A stretch of 64,000 bases of DNA from DASUPK01 sp963736685 (GTDB lineage: Bacteria > Actinomycetota > Thermoleophilia > Solirubrobacterales > 70-9), in assembly GCA_963736685.1 (NCBI GenBank), contig CAVTPZ010000016.1, positions 95,061 through 159,060 of the forward strand, given 5' to 3'. Under the pieces are notes generated by a model, which saw nothing but the letters and a program-made list of their open reading frames with translations, was not told the origin of the DNA and searched no databases. The translations under genes and the position numbers were made by a program. Shown here one piece after another: positions 33,386 to 42,045 of the stretch (position 1 is its first letter; each line of letters starts with the position of its first letter).

Positions 33386-34116
33386 TCCATCCAGGCCAGG
33401 CCCGCCTGGCGCCCGGTGCGCTCGCCGTCGCGCCGGTGGGAATAGAAGAGATCGGGGTTGCAGCTCGTGCAGAGGTCGGCGGACTCGACGCCGGTGACCC
33501 CGGCGCGGGCGAGCAGCCCGCGGGACACCGCTGTCAGGTCGAGCATGCTGCCCTCGGCGACTCCATCGAGATCCGCGAACTCCGCGAGCACCTCGTCGCC
33601 GACCTCGTAGCAGCAGGAGCCGATTCCAGGCCCCACTGCAGCCGAACGCGCGTCGATGGCGCGTGCGACCTCGCCGATGATCCCGCCGGCCAGCCCTCGC
33701 CAGCCGCAGTGCGCCATCGCCACTCCCCCGGGCCCGGACATCGCCACGGGCAGGCAGTCGGCGACCATCACCAACGGGGTGAGCGTGGACTCAGAGACGC
33801 TGTGAGCGTCGACCTCCTCCGGGCTGGGGAGCACGTCGGCGTAGACCCTGGGTTCCTGCGGCCCGCGGTGCTCGCGAAGCTCGGCGCCGTGGACCTGCCG
33901 CCCCATCACGACGCCATCGGGATCTCGGCCGAGCCCGGCTGCCAGGCGGTGGCGGTTCTCCCGCACCCTCTCGCGCTCGTCCCCGGTCATGATCGCCACG
34001 TTCATGGCGTCGTAGGGAGCCTCGCTGACGCCGCCGATCCGCGTCGAGAAGGCCGCCCGCGCCCCGTCGAGCTCCGCCTCGAGCCAGCGAACTCCGTCTC
34101 GCTCGCGCCATTCCAT
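33382..34116 (-). CDS. pgeF: Peptidoglycan editing factor PgeF (polyphenol oxidase/laccase-domain family)
   Basis: 244 residues from the ATG at 34116 (an upstream extension overlaps the cca gene and is not used). Family motifs: AAFSTRIGGVSEAPYDAMNV, GVVMGRQVHGAELREHRG (His), VMVADCLPVAMSGPGGVAMA, HCGWRGLAGGIIGEV (Cys and His of the metal site) and AVGPGIGSCCYEVGDEV, LCTSCNPDLFYSHRRDGERT. In E. coli YfiH/PgeF removes misplaced serine from peptidoglycan precursors; purine nucleoside activity is also reported for relatives. It sits 19 bases after the tRNA nucleotidyltransferase gene. Confidence 0.92.
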   Translation of the reverse strand: MEWRERDGVRWLEAELDGARAAFSTRIGGVSEAPYDAMNVAIMTGDERERVRENRHRLAAGLGRDPDGVVMGRQVHGAELREHRGPQEPRVYADVLPSPEEVDAHSVSESTLTPLVMVADCLPVAMSGPGGVAMAHCGWRGLAGGIIGEVARAIDARSAAVGPGIGSCCYEVGDEVLAEFADLDGVAEGSMLDLTAVSRGLLARAGVTGVESADLCTSCNPDLFYSHRRDGERTGRQAGLAWMD

Positions 34117-34135
34117 CCGAGGCAGGCTAGATGCG

Positions 34136-35269
34136 TCACTCCTCGGGAAGCTCCCCGCGGGCGACGGCCAGTGCGATCCGCAGTTCCTCCTTGCGGCCGG
34201 AGAGCTCGCCGTCGAGTTTGCCGGAGAGTGCCGCCTCCAACCCGTGCCCGATCGCGGGGCCCTCGGGGACACCGGCCCCGATCAGGTCCTCGCCGGTGAT
34301 CTCCAGGGTCACCCCCCGCCACTTCTCCGCGTACTCGTCGAGCCACTCGGCGCCGAGCGCTCTGGCTACGAGCAGCTGCGCCGGGTCCCATGGCTGGGCG
34401 AGCCGGAACGCATCCGATGGCCGCTCCGGCTCCGCGGACACCAGCTCGCGGATCTGGGGCAGCGGCCGGGCGATCGCCAGCATCACGGCGAGCTCTCGGT
34501 CCACCCACCCCCGCCAGGGCGGATTCGACGCGAGCCGCACCACCTCCGCCACGCGCTCGGGGGCCGTGGGGTCAAGGGTCGGCATCACACCCCAATCCAC
34601 GAGCAGCCGCAGGGCGTGGGCCGGGTCCTTCTCCTCAGCGATCCTGCGCAGCTCGTTCTGGATCCGGTCCTCCGAGACCGTCGAGAGGTCCGTGTCCGCC
34701 AGCAGGCTCGCCGTGGCTTTGTCGAGCTCGAATCCGAAGCGCGCCGCATAGCGGGCGGCTCGGAGTGCGCGCGTCGGGTCATCGATGAAGGAGCGCTCGT
34801 GGAGGACCCGGAGGAGGCCCGCCCGCAGGTCGTCCAGTCCGCCATGCGGATCGAGCAACTCCCCCTCCTCGGCGAGGGGGTAGGCCATCGCGTTCACCGT
34901 GAAGTCCCGTCGTGCGAGGTCCTCATCGATCGTCGCCGGCCTGACCTCCGGCAGGGCGCCCGGCCGCGGATAGCTCTCGGCCCGCGTCTGGGCGACGTCG
35001 ATCTCCCGGCCCGCGGCCTCGAGCTTGCCGGTCAGGAAATGCTCGTCGCGCTCGGGCCGATAGCCGGGGAGGTCCGCAAGCGCCTCCGCGTCCCCTTCGA
35101 TCGCGATGTCGAGATCGACGCCGTCCATCCCGAGCAGGAGGTCCCGGACCACACCGCCCACCAGATAGGTCGGAACCCGCTCGGCGAACGAGCGAACGGC
35201 ATCGATGTCGGGCAGGGCGTCGATCGCCTTCGGCAGCGAGGTGGGGTCTATGTCCCTTGAGTCCGGCAT
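34136..35269 (-). CDS. CCA tRNA nucleotidyltransferase / poly(A) polymerase family
   Basis: 377 residues. Class II nucleotidyltransferase: VPTYLVGGVVRDLLLGMDGV, DLDIAIEGDAEALADL (metal Asp pair), RRDFTVNAMAYPLAEEGE, LLDPHGGLDDLRAGLLRVLH, DDPTRALRAARYAARFGFEL. The C-terminal half is helical and more variable. It adds CCA to tRNA 3' ends or tails RNA; family members are hard to tell apart by sequence. No HD domain follows. It diverges from the PQQ-type gene with about 30 bases between them. Confidence 0.88.
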   Translation of the reverse strand: MPDSRDIDPTSLPKAIDALPDIDAVRSFAERVPTYLVGGVVRDLLLGMDGVDLDIAIEGDAEALADLPGYRPERDEHFLTGKLEAAGREIDVAQTRAESYPRPGALPEVRPATIDEDLARRDFTVNAMAYPLAEEGELLDPHGGLDDLRAGLLRVLHERSFIDDPTRALRAARYAARFGFELDKATASLLADTDLSTVSEDRIQNELRRIAEEKDPAHALRLLVDWGVMPTLDPTAPERVAEVVRLASNPPWRGWVDRELAVMLAIARPLPQIRELVSAEPERPSDAFRLAQPWDPAQLLVARALGAEWLDEYAEKWRGVTLEITGEDLIGAGVPEGPAIGHGLEAALSGKLDGELSGRKEELRIALAVARGELPEE

Positions 35270-35298
35270 TAAGTGAGCTTGCCTATGGTGCGGATCGT

Positions 35299-36639
35299 AT
35301 GCGCGAGAGACTCAAGGGCCTCTGGGAGAACCATCGCTGGGCGACGCTCGGCGCCGCCGCCGGCATCGTCGTCGTGTTCGTCGCACTGATCGGCTATCTG
35401 GTCTTGAAGCGGCCGGCGGACAAGTCCTGTCCCGATCCCTGCACGATCGAGACGACGACGCAGACGGGACCGGTCACCAAGACCGTCGACTGGCCGTTCT
35501 ACGGGCGCAACAAGGAGCGAACCCGGGACCTGGACGCTCCGAATGTCAAGCCGCCGTATTCGACGAAGTGGACCTTCAAGGGGCGGCGCCTGCTCGAGTA
35601 CTCCCCGATCGCCGTGGGCGGGGCGATCTACGGAATCAACAACAATGGCCTCGCGTTCGCGATCAAGAAGCGGACAGGGAAGGCCCGCTGGACCCGGCAG
35701 ATCGCCACCAGGAACGCATCATCGCCCGCCTACAGCGGGCACAGGCTGTTCATCTCCAACCTCGATCCCGGCCAGGTGATCTCGATCAGCACGAAGCGCG
35801 GCTCGACCCTCTGGCGTCGCCCGCTCCCCGGTCGCACCGAGTCCTCCCCGGTGGTCGTGGGAAACAAGGTGATCGCCGGCTGTGAGTGCGGAACGCTCTA
35901 CGCGTTCGACGCGGACACGGGCAAGACGCTCTGGCAGACCAGTCTCGGGGGCCAGATCAAGGCGGCGCCCGCGGTCTCCAACGGGGTGGCATACGTGGGG
36001 GACTACTCCGGGACGATGAGCGCCGTCAACATCAAAGACGGGTCCATCAAGTGGCAGAGCGACTCGCAGGGAACGGGCGTCGCAGCGGGGGCCTTCTACG
36101 GAACGGCCGCCGTCGCGTTCGGCCGGGTCTACGCCGGCTCGAAGGACGGCCGCATCTACAGCTTCAACAAGGACACGGGAAGCGTCATCTGGAGCCACAC
36201 GATCGGCGGGGAGGTCTACGCCGGCGCGGCGGCCGCCGATACGCCCAACAGCCCCCCGACCGTCTATTTCGGCACCTACGGCGGCAGCGACTTCTATGCC
36301 ATCGACGCCCGGACGGGCAATGAGCGCTGGTCCGCCAACGTGGGTGGGTCGGTGATCGGCGCTGCCAGTGTGATCGGGAACGTCGTCTACGTCGCGAACC
36401 TCGGCACGACCGAGACCGACGGCTTTGACACCGCAAACGGAAGGAAGGTCTGGACCTTCAAGGACGGCGCCTACAACCCGGTGATCTCGGACGGGCGCAG
36501 CCTCTATCTCACGGGCTACAAGACGATCTACAGGCTCAAGCCCCGGACCGCCGCCGACGTCAAGCGCAAGTCCGCAAAGGCCGCGGCAGCCGCCAAGCAG
36601 AAGGCGAAGAAGAACGGCGGAGGAAAGAAGAAGGGCTAG
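35299..36639 (+). CDS. Membrane-anchored PQQ-type beta-propeller protein with basic tail
   Basis: 446 residues from the ATG at 35299. One N-terminal membrane anchor (WATLGAAAGIVVVFVALIGY) and then at least six PQQ/BamB-like blades: AIYGINNNGLAFAIKKRTGK, TLYAFDADTGKTLWQTSLGG, VAYVGDYSGTMSAVNIKDGS, RVYAGSKDGRIYSFNKDTGS, DFYAIDARTGNERWSANVGG. The end (RKSAKAAAAAKQKAKKNGGG) is a lysine-rich tail. Location outside the membrane is likely; it may be a scaffold or sensor. It lacks residues that would show a quinoprotein enzyme. The stop forms a shared CTAG with the convergent hisF stop. Confidence 0.85.
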   Translation: MRERLKGLWENHRWATLGAAAGIVVVFVALIGYLVLKRPADKSCPDPCTIETTTQTGPVTKTVDWPFYGRNKERTRDLDAPNVKPPYSTKWTFKGRRLLEYSPIAVGGAIYGINNNGLAFAIKKRTGKARWTRQIATRNASSPAYSGHRLFISNLDPGQVISISTKRGSTLWRRPLPGRTESSPVVVGNKVIAGCECGTLYAFDADTGKTLWQTSLGGQIKAAPAVSNGVAYVGDYSGTMSAVNIKDGSIKWQSDSQGTGVAAGAFYGTAAVAFGRVYAGSKDGRIYSFNKDTGSVIWSHTIGGEVYAGAAAADTPNSPPTVYFGTYGGSDFYAIDARTGNERWSANVGGSVIGAASVIGNVVYVANLGTTETDGFDTANGRKVWTFKDGAYNPVISDGRSLYLTGYKTIYRLKPRTAADVKRKSAKAAAAAKQKAKKNGGGKKKG

Positions 36640-37400
36640 GCGATCCTGACCGGGATCCCGGCCTCGCTCATTCGATGCTTGGCCTCGGCCACCGTGTGGG
36701 CCCCGTAGTGGAAGATCGAAGCGCAGAGAACCGCATCCGCGTGACCCGTCTCGACCGCCTCGACGAGATGTTCGAGCTCGCCGGCTCCCCCTGAGGCGAT
36801 CACGGGAACGCTGACGGCCTCGGCAACGGCCCGGGTCAGCTCGAGGTCATATCCGTCGGTGGTGCCATCGCGGTCCATGCTGGTCAGCAGCACCTCCCCG
36901 GCCCCAAGCCTGGTCGCCTCCTTCGCCCACGCGACGGCCTCCCGTCCCTCCACCCTGGTCCGGCCGCCATGGACGTAGACGTCCCACTCGGCGTCCCCGC
37001 GGCGCTTCGCGTCGACCGCGACCACCACGCACTGTGAGCCGAAGACGGCGGCGAGCTCCGAGATCAGCTCCGGCCGCGCCAGCGCGGATGAGTTGACCGA
37101 GACCTTGTCGGCGCCCGCGTCGAGCACCGCCTGCGCGTCCTCGACCGAGCGGATCCCGCCCCCGATCGTGAACGGGATGAAGACGTTGTCAGCAGTACGC
37201 CGAGCGAGGTCGACGATCGTGTCGCGGCTCTCGTGCGAGGCGGTGATGTCCAGAAAGACGAGCTCGTCGGCGCCGGCGGCGTCGTAGCGCTCCGCCAGCT
37301 CGACCGGATCGCCCGCGTCGCGGATGTCGACGAAGTTCGTGCCCTTGACGACACGACCGTCGTCCACGTCGAGACAGGGGATGACGCGCTTCAGGACCAT
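36636..37400 (-). CDS. hisF: Imidazole glycerol phosphate synthase, cyclase subunit
   Basis: 254 residues, full-length TIM barrel. MVLKRVIPCLDVDDGRVVKG (catalytic Asp), NFVDIRDAGDPVELAERYDA, FTIGGGIRSVEDAQAVLDAG, ADKVSVNSSALARPELISEL, VVAVDAKRRGDAEWDVYVHG, GEVLLTSMDRDGTTDGYDLE (second catalytic Asp) and PVIASGGAGELEHLVEAVET. With HisH it makes IGP and AICAR in histidine synthesis. It is separated from hisA by the DoxX gene and a convergent NTF2-like gene, unlike the usual hisA-hisF adjacency. Confidence 0.97.
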   Translation of the reverse strand: MVLKRVIPCLDVDDGRVVKGTNFVDIRDAGDPVELAERYDAAGADELVFLDITASHESRDTIVDLARRTADNVFIPFTIGGGIRSVEDAQAVLDAGADKVSVNSSALARPELISELAAVFGSQCVVVAVDAKRRGDAEWDVYVHGGRTRVEGREAVAWAKEATRLGAGEVLLTSMDRDGTTDGYDLELTRAVAEAVSVPVIASGGAGELEHLVEAVETGHADAVLCASIFHYGAHTVAEAKHRMSEAGIPVRIA

Positions 37401-37423
37401 TCATCGAGGTTAACGTTGCCCTG

Positions 37424-37816
37424 ATGTCGGCCAACACCGACCTGTTTCTGCGGGGCGCCGAGCTCGTCAGTGGCTATGAGGAGGCGGCTCTGCTCGAGAT
37501 CACGGACGAGAACATCGAGCTCGTGCCCCGCCGTGCCGCGACGGAGGGCACCTTTCGCGGGCACGACGGGATCCGCAGATTCCTCCAGGACACTCGCGAG
37601 AGCTTCGAGCGCTTCGAGCTCGACTACACCGACGTTCGCGACCTCGGCGACGGGGGTGTCATCGCCCTGGGGATGATCCACATCCGGGGGCGCGGCAGCG
37701 GTGTCGAGACCGACGTCCCGACAGCCGTCATCGCGACGTTCCGGGACGGGCGCGTCCTGACGTTCATGGACTACGGCGAACACGAGGCCGCCCTGGCGGC
37801 GGCGGGGCTCTCCTAG
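37424..37816 (+). CDS. NTF2-like / SnoaL-like protein
   Basis: 130 residues with the NTF2 pattern: LFLRGAELVSGYEEAALLEI, TDENIELVPRRAATEGTFRG, HDGIRRFLQDTRESFERFEL, GGVIALGMIHIRGRGSGVET, PTAVIATFRDGRVLTFMDYG. Ligand unknown. It lies between hisF and the DoxX gene and points opposite to both, sharing its CTAG stop with the DoxX gene. The 23-base gap to the divergent hisF start suggests overlapping promoters. Confidence 0.8.
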   Translation: MSANTDLFLRGAELVSGYEEAALLEITDENIELVPRRAATEGTFRGHDGIRRFLQDTRESFERFELDYTDVRDLGDGGVIALGMIHIRGRGSGVETDVPTAVIATFRDGRVLTFMDYGEHEAALAAAGLS

Positions 37817-38169
37817 TCCCAGTCGCCCGCGGCGTAGGCCCAGGCGATGAAGAGAAGCTGCACGGGGAGACGGGCGTAGAGGGCATTGCGCCCGCCCGGG
37901 ACATGGTTCTCGTACTTCTCGGGTTCGAGCGCCATGTGGAGGTTCGCCGGGAAGACCGCGATCAGCGTGGCGATGCTCCAGGCGCTCCCGGCCCTACGGG
38001 TCGCCGGGTGCATCGTCGCCAAGCCACCGGCGATCTCGGCGACCCCGCTGGCGTAGACCAGCTCGCGGTGCCGTGGCACGTACGGCGGCATGATCCGCTC
38101 GTACCAGCGCGTCTTGACGAAGTGCATGATGCCCGCGAAGACGAAGAACGGCCCGAAGAGTCTGCCCAC
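37813..38169 (-). CDS. DoxX-family small membrane protein
   Basis: 118 residues, about four hydrophobic segments: LFGPFFVFAGIMHFVKTRWY, YASGVAEIAGGLATMHPATR, WSIATLIAVFPANLHMALEP, ARLPVQLLFIAWAYAAGDWD. The pattern GIMHF...YERIMPPYVP...GVAEIAGG is that of DoxX/YphA-like proteins. No enzymatic function is established. It is placed 10 bases after hisA in the histidine series and is probably co-transcribed with it by position rather than function. Confidence 0.85.
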   Translation of the reverse strand: MGRLFGPFFVFAGIMHFVKTRWYERIMPPYVPRHRELVYASGVAEIAGGLATMHPATRRAGSAWSIATLIAVFPANLHMALEPEKYENHVPGGRNALYARLPVQLLFIAWAYAAGDWD

Positions 38170-38179
38170 GCGACGGATC

Positions 38180-38905
38180 CTATGGATCGAGAATCGCCTG
38201 GGCCTCCGCGATCGTGAACCGCTGTTCGTAGAGCGCCCGCCCGACGATCACGCCCCCCAGATTCCGCACGTCGAGGGCGGCCACGGCACGAAGGTCGTCC
38301 AGTGATCCGACGCCGCCGGAGTAGATCAGCTCCCCCGTGGTCGCCGCCGCCGCCTCGCGAAGCGATTCCAGATCCGGGCCCTGCATCAGACCGTCCACCT
38401 CAACCGGCGTGTAGACGAACCGGTCGATTCCCCGGTCCGACAGCCCCGAGATCACCTCGGCCGTGCCGAGCCCGGATGCCTCGGTCCATCCCTCCGCGGC
38501 GACCTTTCCCGAGCGCGCATCCACCGAGACGACCACGCGCCCCTCGTGCGCGGCGGTGATGGCTCCCGCCATCTCCGGGTCGCGCACGGCCGCGGTGCCG
38601 AGGACGACCCGCTCCACGCCGGACGAGAAGGCATCCTCCACCTTCTTCGAGTCCCGCAGCCCGCCACCGAGCTGGACCGGCACGTTCACCGACGCGACGA
38701 TCCGCCGGACGTGATCGAGGTTCATCGGCTCGCCCGCCCGGGCGCCGTCCAGGTCGACCACGTGGAGCCAGCGCGCGCCGCCGTCGACCCAGCGACGGGC
38801 TGCGACCGCCGGATCGTCGTCGTAGGCCGTCTCCTGGTCATAGTCGCCCTGGATCAACCTGACGGCCTTGCCGTCGCGGATGTCGATCGCCGGATAGAGG
38901 ATCAA
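38180..38905 (-). CDS. hisA: Phosphoribosylformimino-5-aminoimidazole carboxamide ribotide isomerase
   Basis: 241 residues, TIM barrel. MILYPAIDIRDGKAVRLIQG (catalytic Asp), WLHVVDLDGARAGEPMNLDH, VNVPVQLGGGLRDSKKVEDA, VVLGTAAVRDPEMAGAITAA, VVSVDARSGKVAAEGWTEAS, RFVYTPVEVDGLMQGPDLES, GELIYSGGVGSLDDLRAVAA. It opens the ring of ProFAR in histidine synthesis; many actinobacterial homologues (PriA) also accept PRA in tryptophan synthesis, which this sequence alone does not settle. The ATG overlaps the hisH stop (ATGA). Confidence 0.95.
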   Translation of the reverse strand: MILYPAIDIRDGKAVRLIQGDYDQETAYDDDPAVAARRWVDGGARWLHVVDLDGARAGEPMNLDHVRRIVASVNVPVQLGGGLRDSKKVEDAFSSGVERVVLGTAAVRDPEMAGAITAAHEGRVVVSVDARSGKVAAEGWTEASGLGTAEVISGLSDRGIDRFVYTPVEVDGLMQGPDLESLREAAAATTGELIYSGGVGSLDDLRAVAALDVRNLGGVIVGRALYEQRFTIAEAQAILDP

Positions 38906-39516
38906 CTGCAGATGGAGGCGAAGTTGGCGAGCAATCCGAGCCCGGCGGAGCTCGACTTCTCAGGGTGGAACTGGACGCCGTAGAGCGGCGGGCGCTCCAC
39001 CGCGCAGGCGAAGCGAGCGCCGTAGGCGGCCGTGCCCAGCACATCGTCCTCGGCGGCAGGCCGGGGCGCGAAGGAGTGGACGAAGTAGAACGGGGTCTCC
39101 TCCCCCAACCCCTCCGTGAGGCGAGAGGAATGCTCCCAGCGCACCGGCGACCAGCCGATGTGCGGGACCTTGTAGCCGTTCGCCTCGAGGGGCCCCACGA
39201 TCCCATCGAGCAGGGAGAGCCCACTCGCACCCTCATTCTCGACCGAGGAGTCGAAGAGCAGCTGCATGCCGAGGCAGATCCCCAGCACGGGCACCCCGGA
39301 CTCCACCCGCCCGGCGACGAGCTCGTCGAGCCCGATCTCGTGGACGCGGCTCATGGCCCTCGGGAAGGCCCCGACTCCGGGAAGGATCACGCCGTCGGCC
39401 GACTCGACACGCGTTCGGTCCGCCGTGATCTCGGCCTCCGCCCCCACCCGCTCCAGCGCCTTCTCGACCGAGCGGAGGTTGCCCATCCCGTAGTCGAGGA
39501 TGGCGATCCGGGTCAT
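38902..39516 (-). CDS. hisH: Imidazole glycerol phosphate synthase, glutaminase subunit
   Basis: 204 residues from the ATG at 39516, which overlaps the hisB stop (ATGA); the longer open frame upstream is a shadow of hisB. Class I glutamine amidotransferase: IAILDYGMGNLRSVEKALER, VILPGVGAFPRAMSRVHEIG, GVPVLGICLGMQLLFDSS (nucleophile Cys) and YGVQFHPEKSSSAGLGLLAN (His, Glu). It releases ammonia from glutamine for HisF. The HisF partner is encoded 1.5 kb downstream. Confidence 0.96.
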   Translation of the reverse strand: MTRIAILDYGMGNLRSVEKALERVGAEAEITADRTRVESADGVILPGVGAFPRAMSRVHEIGLDELVAGRVESGVPVLGICLGMQLLFDSSVENEGASGLSLLDGIVGPLEANGYKVPHIGWSPVRWEHSSRLTEGLGEETPFYFVHSFAPRPAAEDDVLGTAAYGARFACAVERPPLYGVQFHPEKSSSAGLGLLANFASICS

Positions 39517-40103
39517 TCGGTGAGGGTGCCCTTGGTGGAGGGCACACCGCTCTCGTCCGGGTCGAGCGAGACCGCCTCGCGCAGCGCTCGCGCGAACGCC
39601 TTGAACGACGCCTCGATCATGTGGTGCGCGTTCGAGCCGGATCGGATCCAGAGGTGGAGCGTCATCTTCGAGTTGTTGGAGACCGCGCGGAAGAACTCCT
39701 CGGTCAGCTCCGAGTCGAAGCCGGCGATGGTCACGTCGGGAAGGTCGGCGTCGAAGGCGCAGTACGGCCTGCCGGAGATGTCGATGGCGCATTCGCCGAG
39801 GGCCTCGTCCATCGGCACCAGGGCCGAGCCGTACCGGCGAATACCGCTGCGATCGCCGAGGGCCTCATCGATCGCCTGGCCCAGGCAGATGCCGACGTCC
39901 TCGGTGGTGTGATGGGCCCCGGTCTCGAGGTCGCCCGATGCTTCGATCCTCAGGCCGAGCCGGCCGTGGCGGGCGAGAAGGTCGAGCATGTGGTCGAGGA
40001 AGCCGACGCCGGTGGACACCTCGGCCTCGCCACCGTCCAGGTCGAGGCGCAGGGAGACCTTGGTCTCCTTGGTTTCGCGCTTGATCTCGGCTGTGCGGCT
40101 CAT
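39513..40103 (-). CDS. hisB: Imidazoleglycerol-phosphate dehydratase
   Basis: 196 residues, monofunctional (no phosphatase part). Metal-site motifs: TGVGFLDHMLDLLARHGRLG, LETGAHHTTEDVGICLGQAI, LWIRSGSNAHHMIEASFKAF. Further FFRAVSNNSKMTLH. It dehydrates imidazole glycerol phosphate. Start overlaps the hisD stop and stop overlaps the hisH start, both by 4 bases. Confidence 0.97.
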   Translation of the reverse strand: MSRTAEIKRETKETKVSLRLDLDGGEAEVSTGVGFLDHMLDLLARHGRLGLRIEASGDLETGAHHTTEDVGICLGQAIDEALGDRSGIRRYGSALVPMDEALGECAIDISGRPYCAFDADLPDVTIAGFDSELTEEFFRAVSNNSKMTLHLWIRSGSNAHHMIEASFKAFARALREAVSLDPDESGVPSTKGTLTE

Positions 40104-41371
40104 GGGTTCCCCTCGGTTCTCGCCTCGGCGGATTCCGCGTGCAGCGGGAAGCCCTCGGAGCGGGCCAATGTAGCGACCGCCGGGGCGAGCTCCCGGGCCG
40201 CCTCCTGCGTGATCTCGACGGTCGAGATCCGGCGCCTGAAGGCACCGGGGCCGAGGGGGCCCTGGAAGCGGCCGGCCCCGCCGGTGGGGAGAACGTGATT
40301 GGACCCGGCCGCGTAGTCGCCGAACGCGGTCGCACCCAGCTCGCCGACGAAGACGCAGCCGGCTGTCGTGACCCGCTCGGCGAGCAGTTCGGCGTCCTCA
40401 GTCAGGATCTCCAGGTGCTCGGGCGCGATGGCATCGGCGAGGTCCACTCCGGCCTCGGTCTCGGGCACTGCGACCAGCGCCAGCGCCGCGTCCTCGGAGA
40501 TGCCGTGCGCCGCCGCGACCCGCTCGGCGCTCTCCCCGATCGCGTCCAGGATCACGGTCTCGACCCCCGCCGCGACGAGTAGCCCATCGGACCCGTGCTC
40601 GGCCTGGGAGCAGAGGTCGAGGCCAATCCACTCGGCATTCGCGGTGTCGCCGGCGATCACCATCAGCTCCGACGGCCCTGCGATTCCATCGATCCCCACC
40701 TCACCCGCGAGCTGGCGCTTCGCCTCCTGGACGTAGCGATTGCCCGGCCCGGCGATCACGTCCACCGGGGTGATCGTCTCGGTGCCGAGGGCGAGGGCGG
40801 CGATCGCCTGCGCGCCGCCCATGGCGTAGATCCCGTCCGCGCCCGCGAGCGAGGCCGCTGCGAGCGTCACGTCCGATATCGGCGCCGGGGTGGCGACCAC
40901 GATCCGCCCCACCCCCGCGACCTTCGCCGGGATGCAGCCCATCAGGACGGTCGACGGATAGGCGGCGGCTCCGCCGGGCGCATAGATGCCCGCCGAGGCG
41001 ACGGCAACCTCCCGCAGGTCGACCGTCTGGCCCTGATCCAGCTCGACGCGCTGCGGCTCGGCCAGCTGGGCCTCGGCCACCTTGCGGATGTTCGTGGCCG
41101 CCAGCTCCATCGCCTCGACCAGCTCCGGCTCGAGACGGGAGAGGGCCGCGGCCATCGCCTCGGGAGGCTGCCTGATGGAGTCCAGGTCCATGTCGTCCTT
41201 GGCGAACGTGCTCTCGATCCCGGCCAGGGCGGAGTCGCCGTCGGCTCGGATCGCAGCGACGATCACCCGGACGGGGTCGGCGACCTCGTCGAGCGCGGGC
41301 TGCAGGTCGCGGATCCTGCCCGCCAGGTCCCGGGCATCCGAGCCATCCCAATCGAATCGCTCGATTCGCAT
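40100..41371 (-). CDS. hisD: Histidinol dehydrogenase
   Basis: 423 residues from the ATG at 41371, overlapping the hisG stop by one base. Typical blocks: YAPGGAAAYPSTVLMGCIPA, KVAGVGRIVVATPAP, GADGIYAMGGAQAIAALALG, VDVIAGPGNRYVQEAKRQLA, GIDGIAGPSELMVIAGDTAN, DLCSQAEHGSDGLLVAAGVE, CVFVGELGATAFGDYAAGSN, HVLPTGGAGRFQGPLG. It oxidises histidinol to histidine with 2 NAD and a zinc ion. An open frame that extends upstream into hisG is not used. Confidence 0.97.
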   Translation of the reverse strand: MRIERFDWDGSDARDLAGRIRDLQPALDEVADPVRVIVAAIRADGDSALAGIESTFAKDDMDLDSIRQPPEAMAAALSRLEPELVEAMELAATNIRKVAEAQLAEPQRVELDQGQTVDLREVAVASAGIYAPGGAAAYPSTVLMGCIPAKVAGVGRIVVATPAPISDVTLAAASLAGADGIYAMGGAQAIAALALGTETITPVDVIAGPGNRYVQEAKRQLAGEVGIDGIAGPSELMVIAGDTANAEWIGLDLCSQAEHGSDGLLVAAGVETVILDAIGESAERVAAAHGISEDAALALVAVPETEAGVDLADAIAPEHLEILTEDAELLAERVTTAGCVFVGELGATAFGDYAAGSNHVLPTGGAGRFQGPLGPGAFRRRISTVEITQEAARELAPAVATLARSEGFPLHAESAEARTEGNP

Positions 41372-42045
41372 CAGCCCTTCTCCGGGCGCAGGCGCTCCAC
41401 CAGGTCGTCCACCTCGGCCGCCCGCAGCTTGTGGGAGACGCGGTTGACGACGAGCCGCGCGGTGGACGAGGCGATCTCCTCGCGGATCTCCAGGCCGTTC
41501 TCCTCGAGGGTGCGGCCGGTGGCGACGAGGTCGACGATGCCATCGGCAAGGCCGACCAGCGGTGCGAGCTCGACGGAGCCCTTCACCTCGATCACCTCGG
41601 CCTGGCGGCCCGTCTCCTCGAAGTAGCGCTCGGCGATCCGCGGGTACTTGGTTGCGATCCGCATGCCGCCGAGCCGCCTCTCGGCCTCGCCCAGGCTCGC
41701 GTCCCCGCTGCGCCCGGCCAGCACCATCCGGCACCCGCCGTAGCCGAGGTCGAGGATCTCGTAGACGATCTGTTCGGTGTGCTCGAGCAGCACGTCCTTG
41801 CCGGTGATCCCAAGATCGGCTGCACCCGACTCGACATAGGTCGGCACGTCGGAAGGGCGCATGGTCACGAGGCTCATGCCGTTGACATGGAAGATGAGCG
41901 AGCGCGAGTCGCCGCGCATCTCCGCCGTGTCGACCCCGATCCCGTCGAGCGCGTCGAGCGTCTCGCCCCAGAGGGCGCCCCTCGGGATCGCCAGCTTCAG
42001 CGGGCCGCCCGGACGGGTGCGAGGTGCCTCCACGGTCGGCGTCAT
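41371..42045 (-). CDS. hisG: ATP phosphoribosyltransferase, short form (HisG-S)
   Basis: 224 residues, the short form that lacks the C-terminal histidine-binding domain. LKLAIPRGALWGETLDALDG, FHVNGMSLVTMRPSDVPTYV, ESGAADLGITGKDVLLEHTE, IATKYPRIAERYFEETGRQA, EVIEVKGSVELAPLVGLADG, IVDLVATGRTLEENGLEIRE. It needs HisZ, encoded directly upstream with a 4-base overlap, for activity and feedback. This differs from the long HisG of mycobacteria and streptomycetes. Confidence 0.96.
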   Translation of the reverse strand: MTPTVEAPRTRPGGPLKLAIPRGALWGETLDALDGIGVDTAEMRGDSRSLIFHVNGMSLVTMRPSDVPTYVESGAADLGITGKDVLLEHTEQIVYEILDLGYGGCRMVLAGRSGDASLGEAERRLGGMRIATKYPRIAERYFEETGRQAEVIEVKGSVELAPLVGLADGIVDLVATGRTLEENGLEIREEIASSTARLVVNRVSHKLRAAEVDDLVERLRPEKG

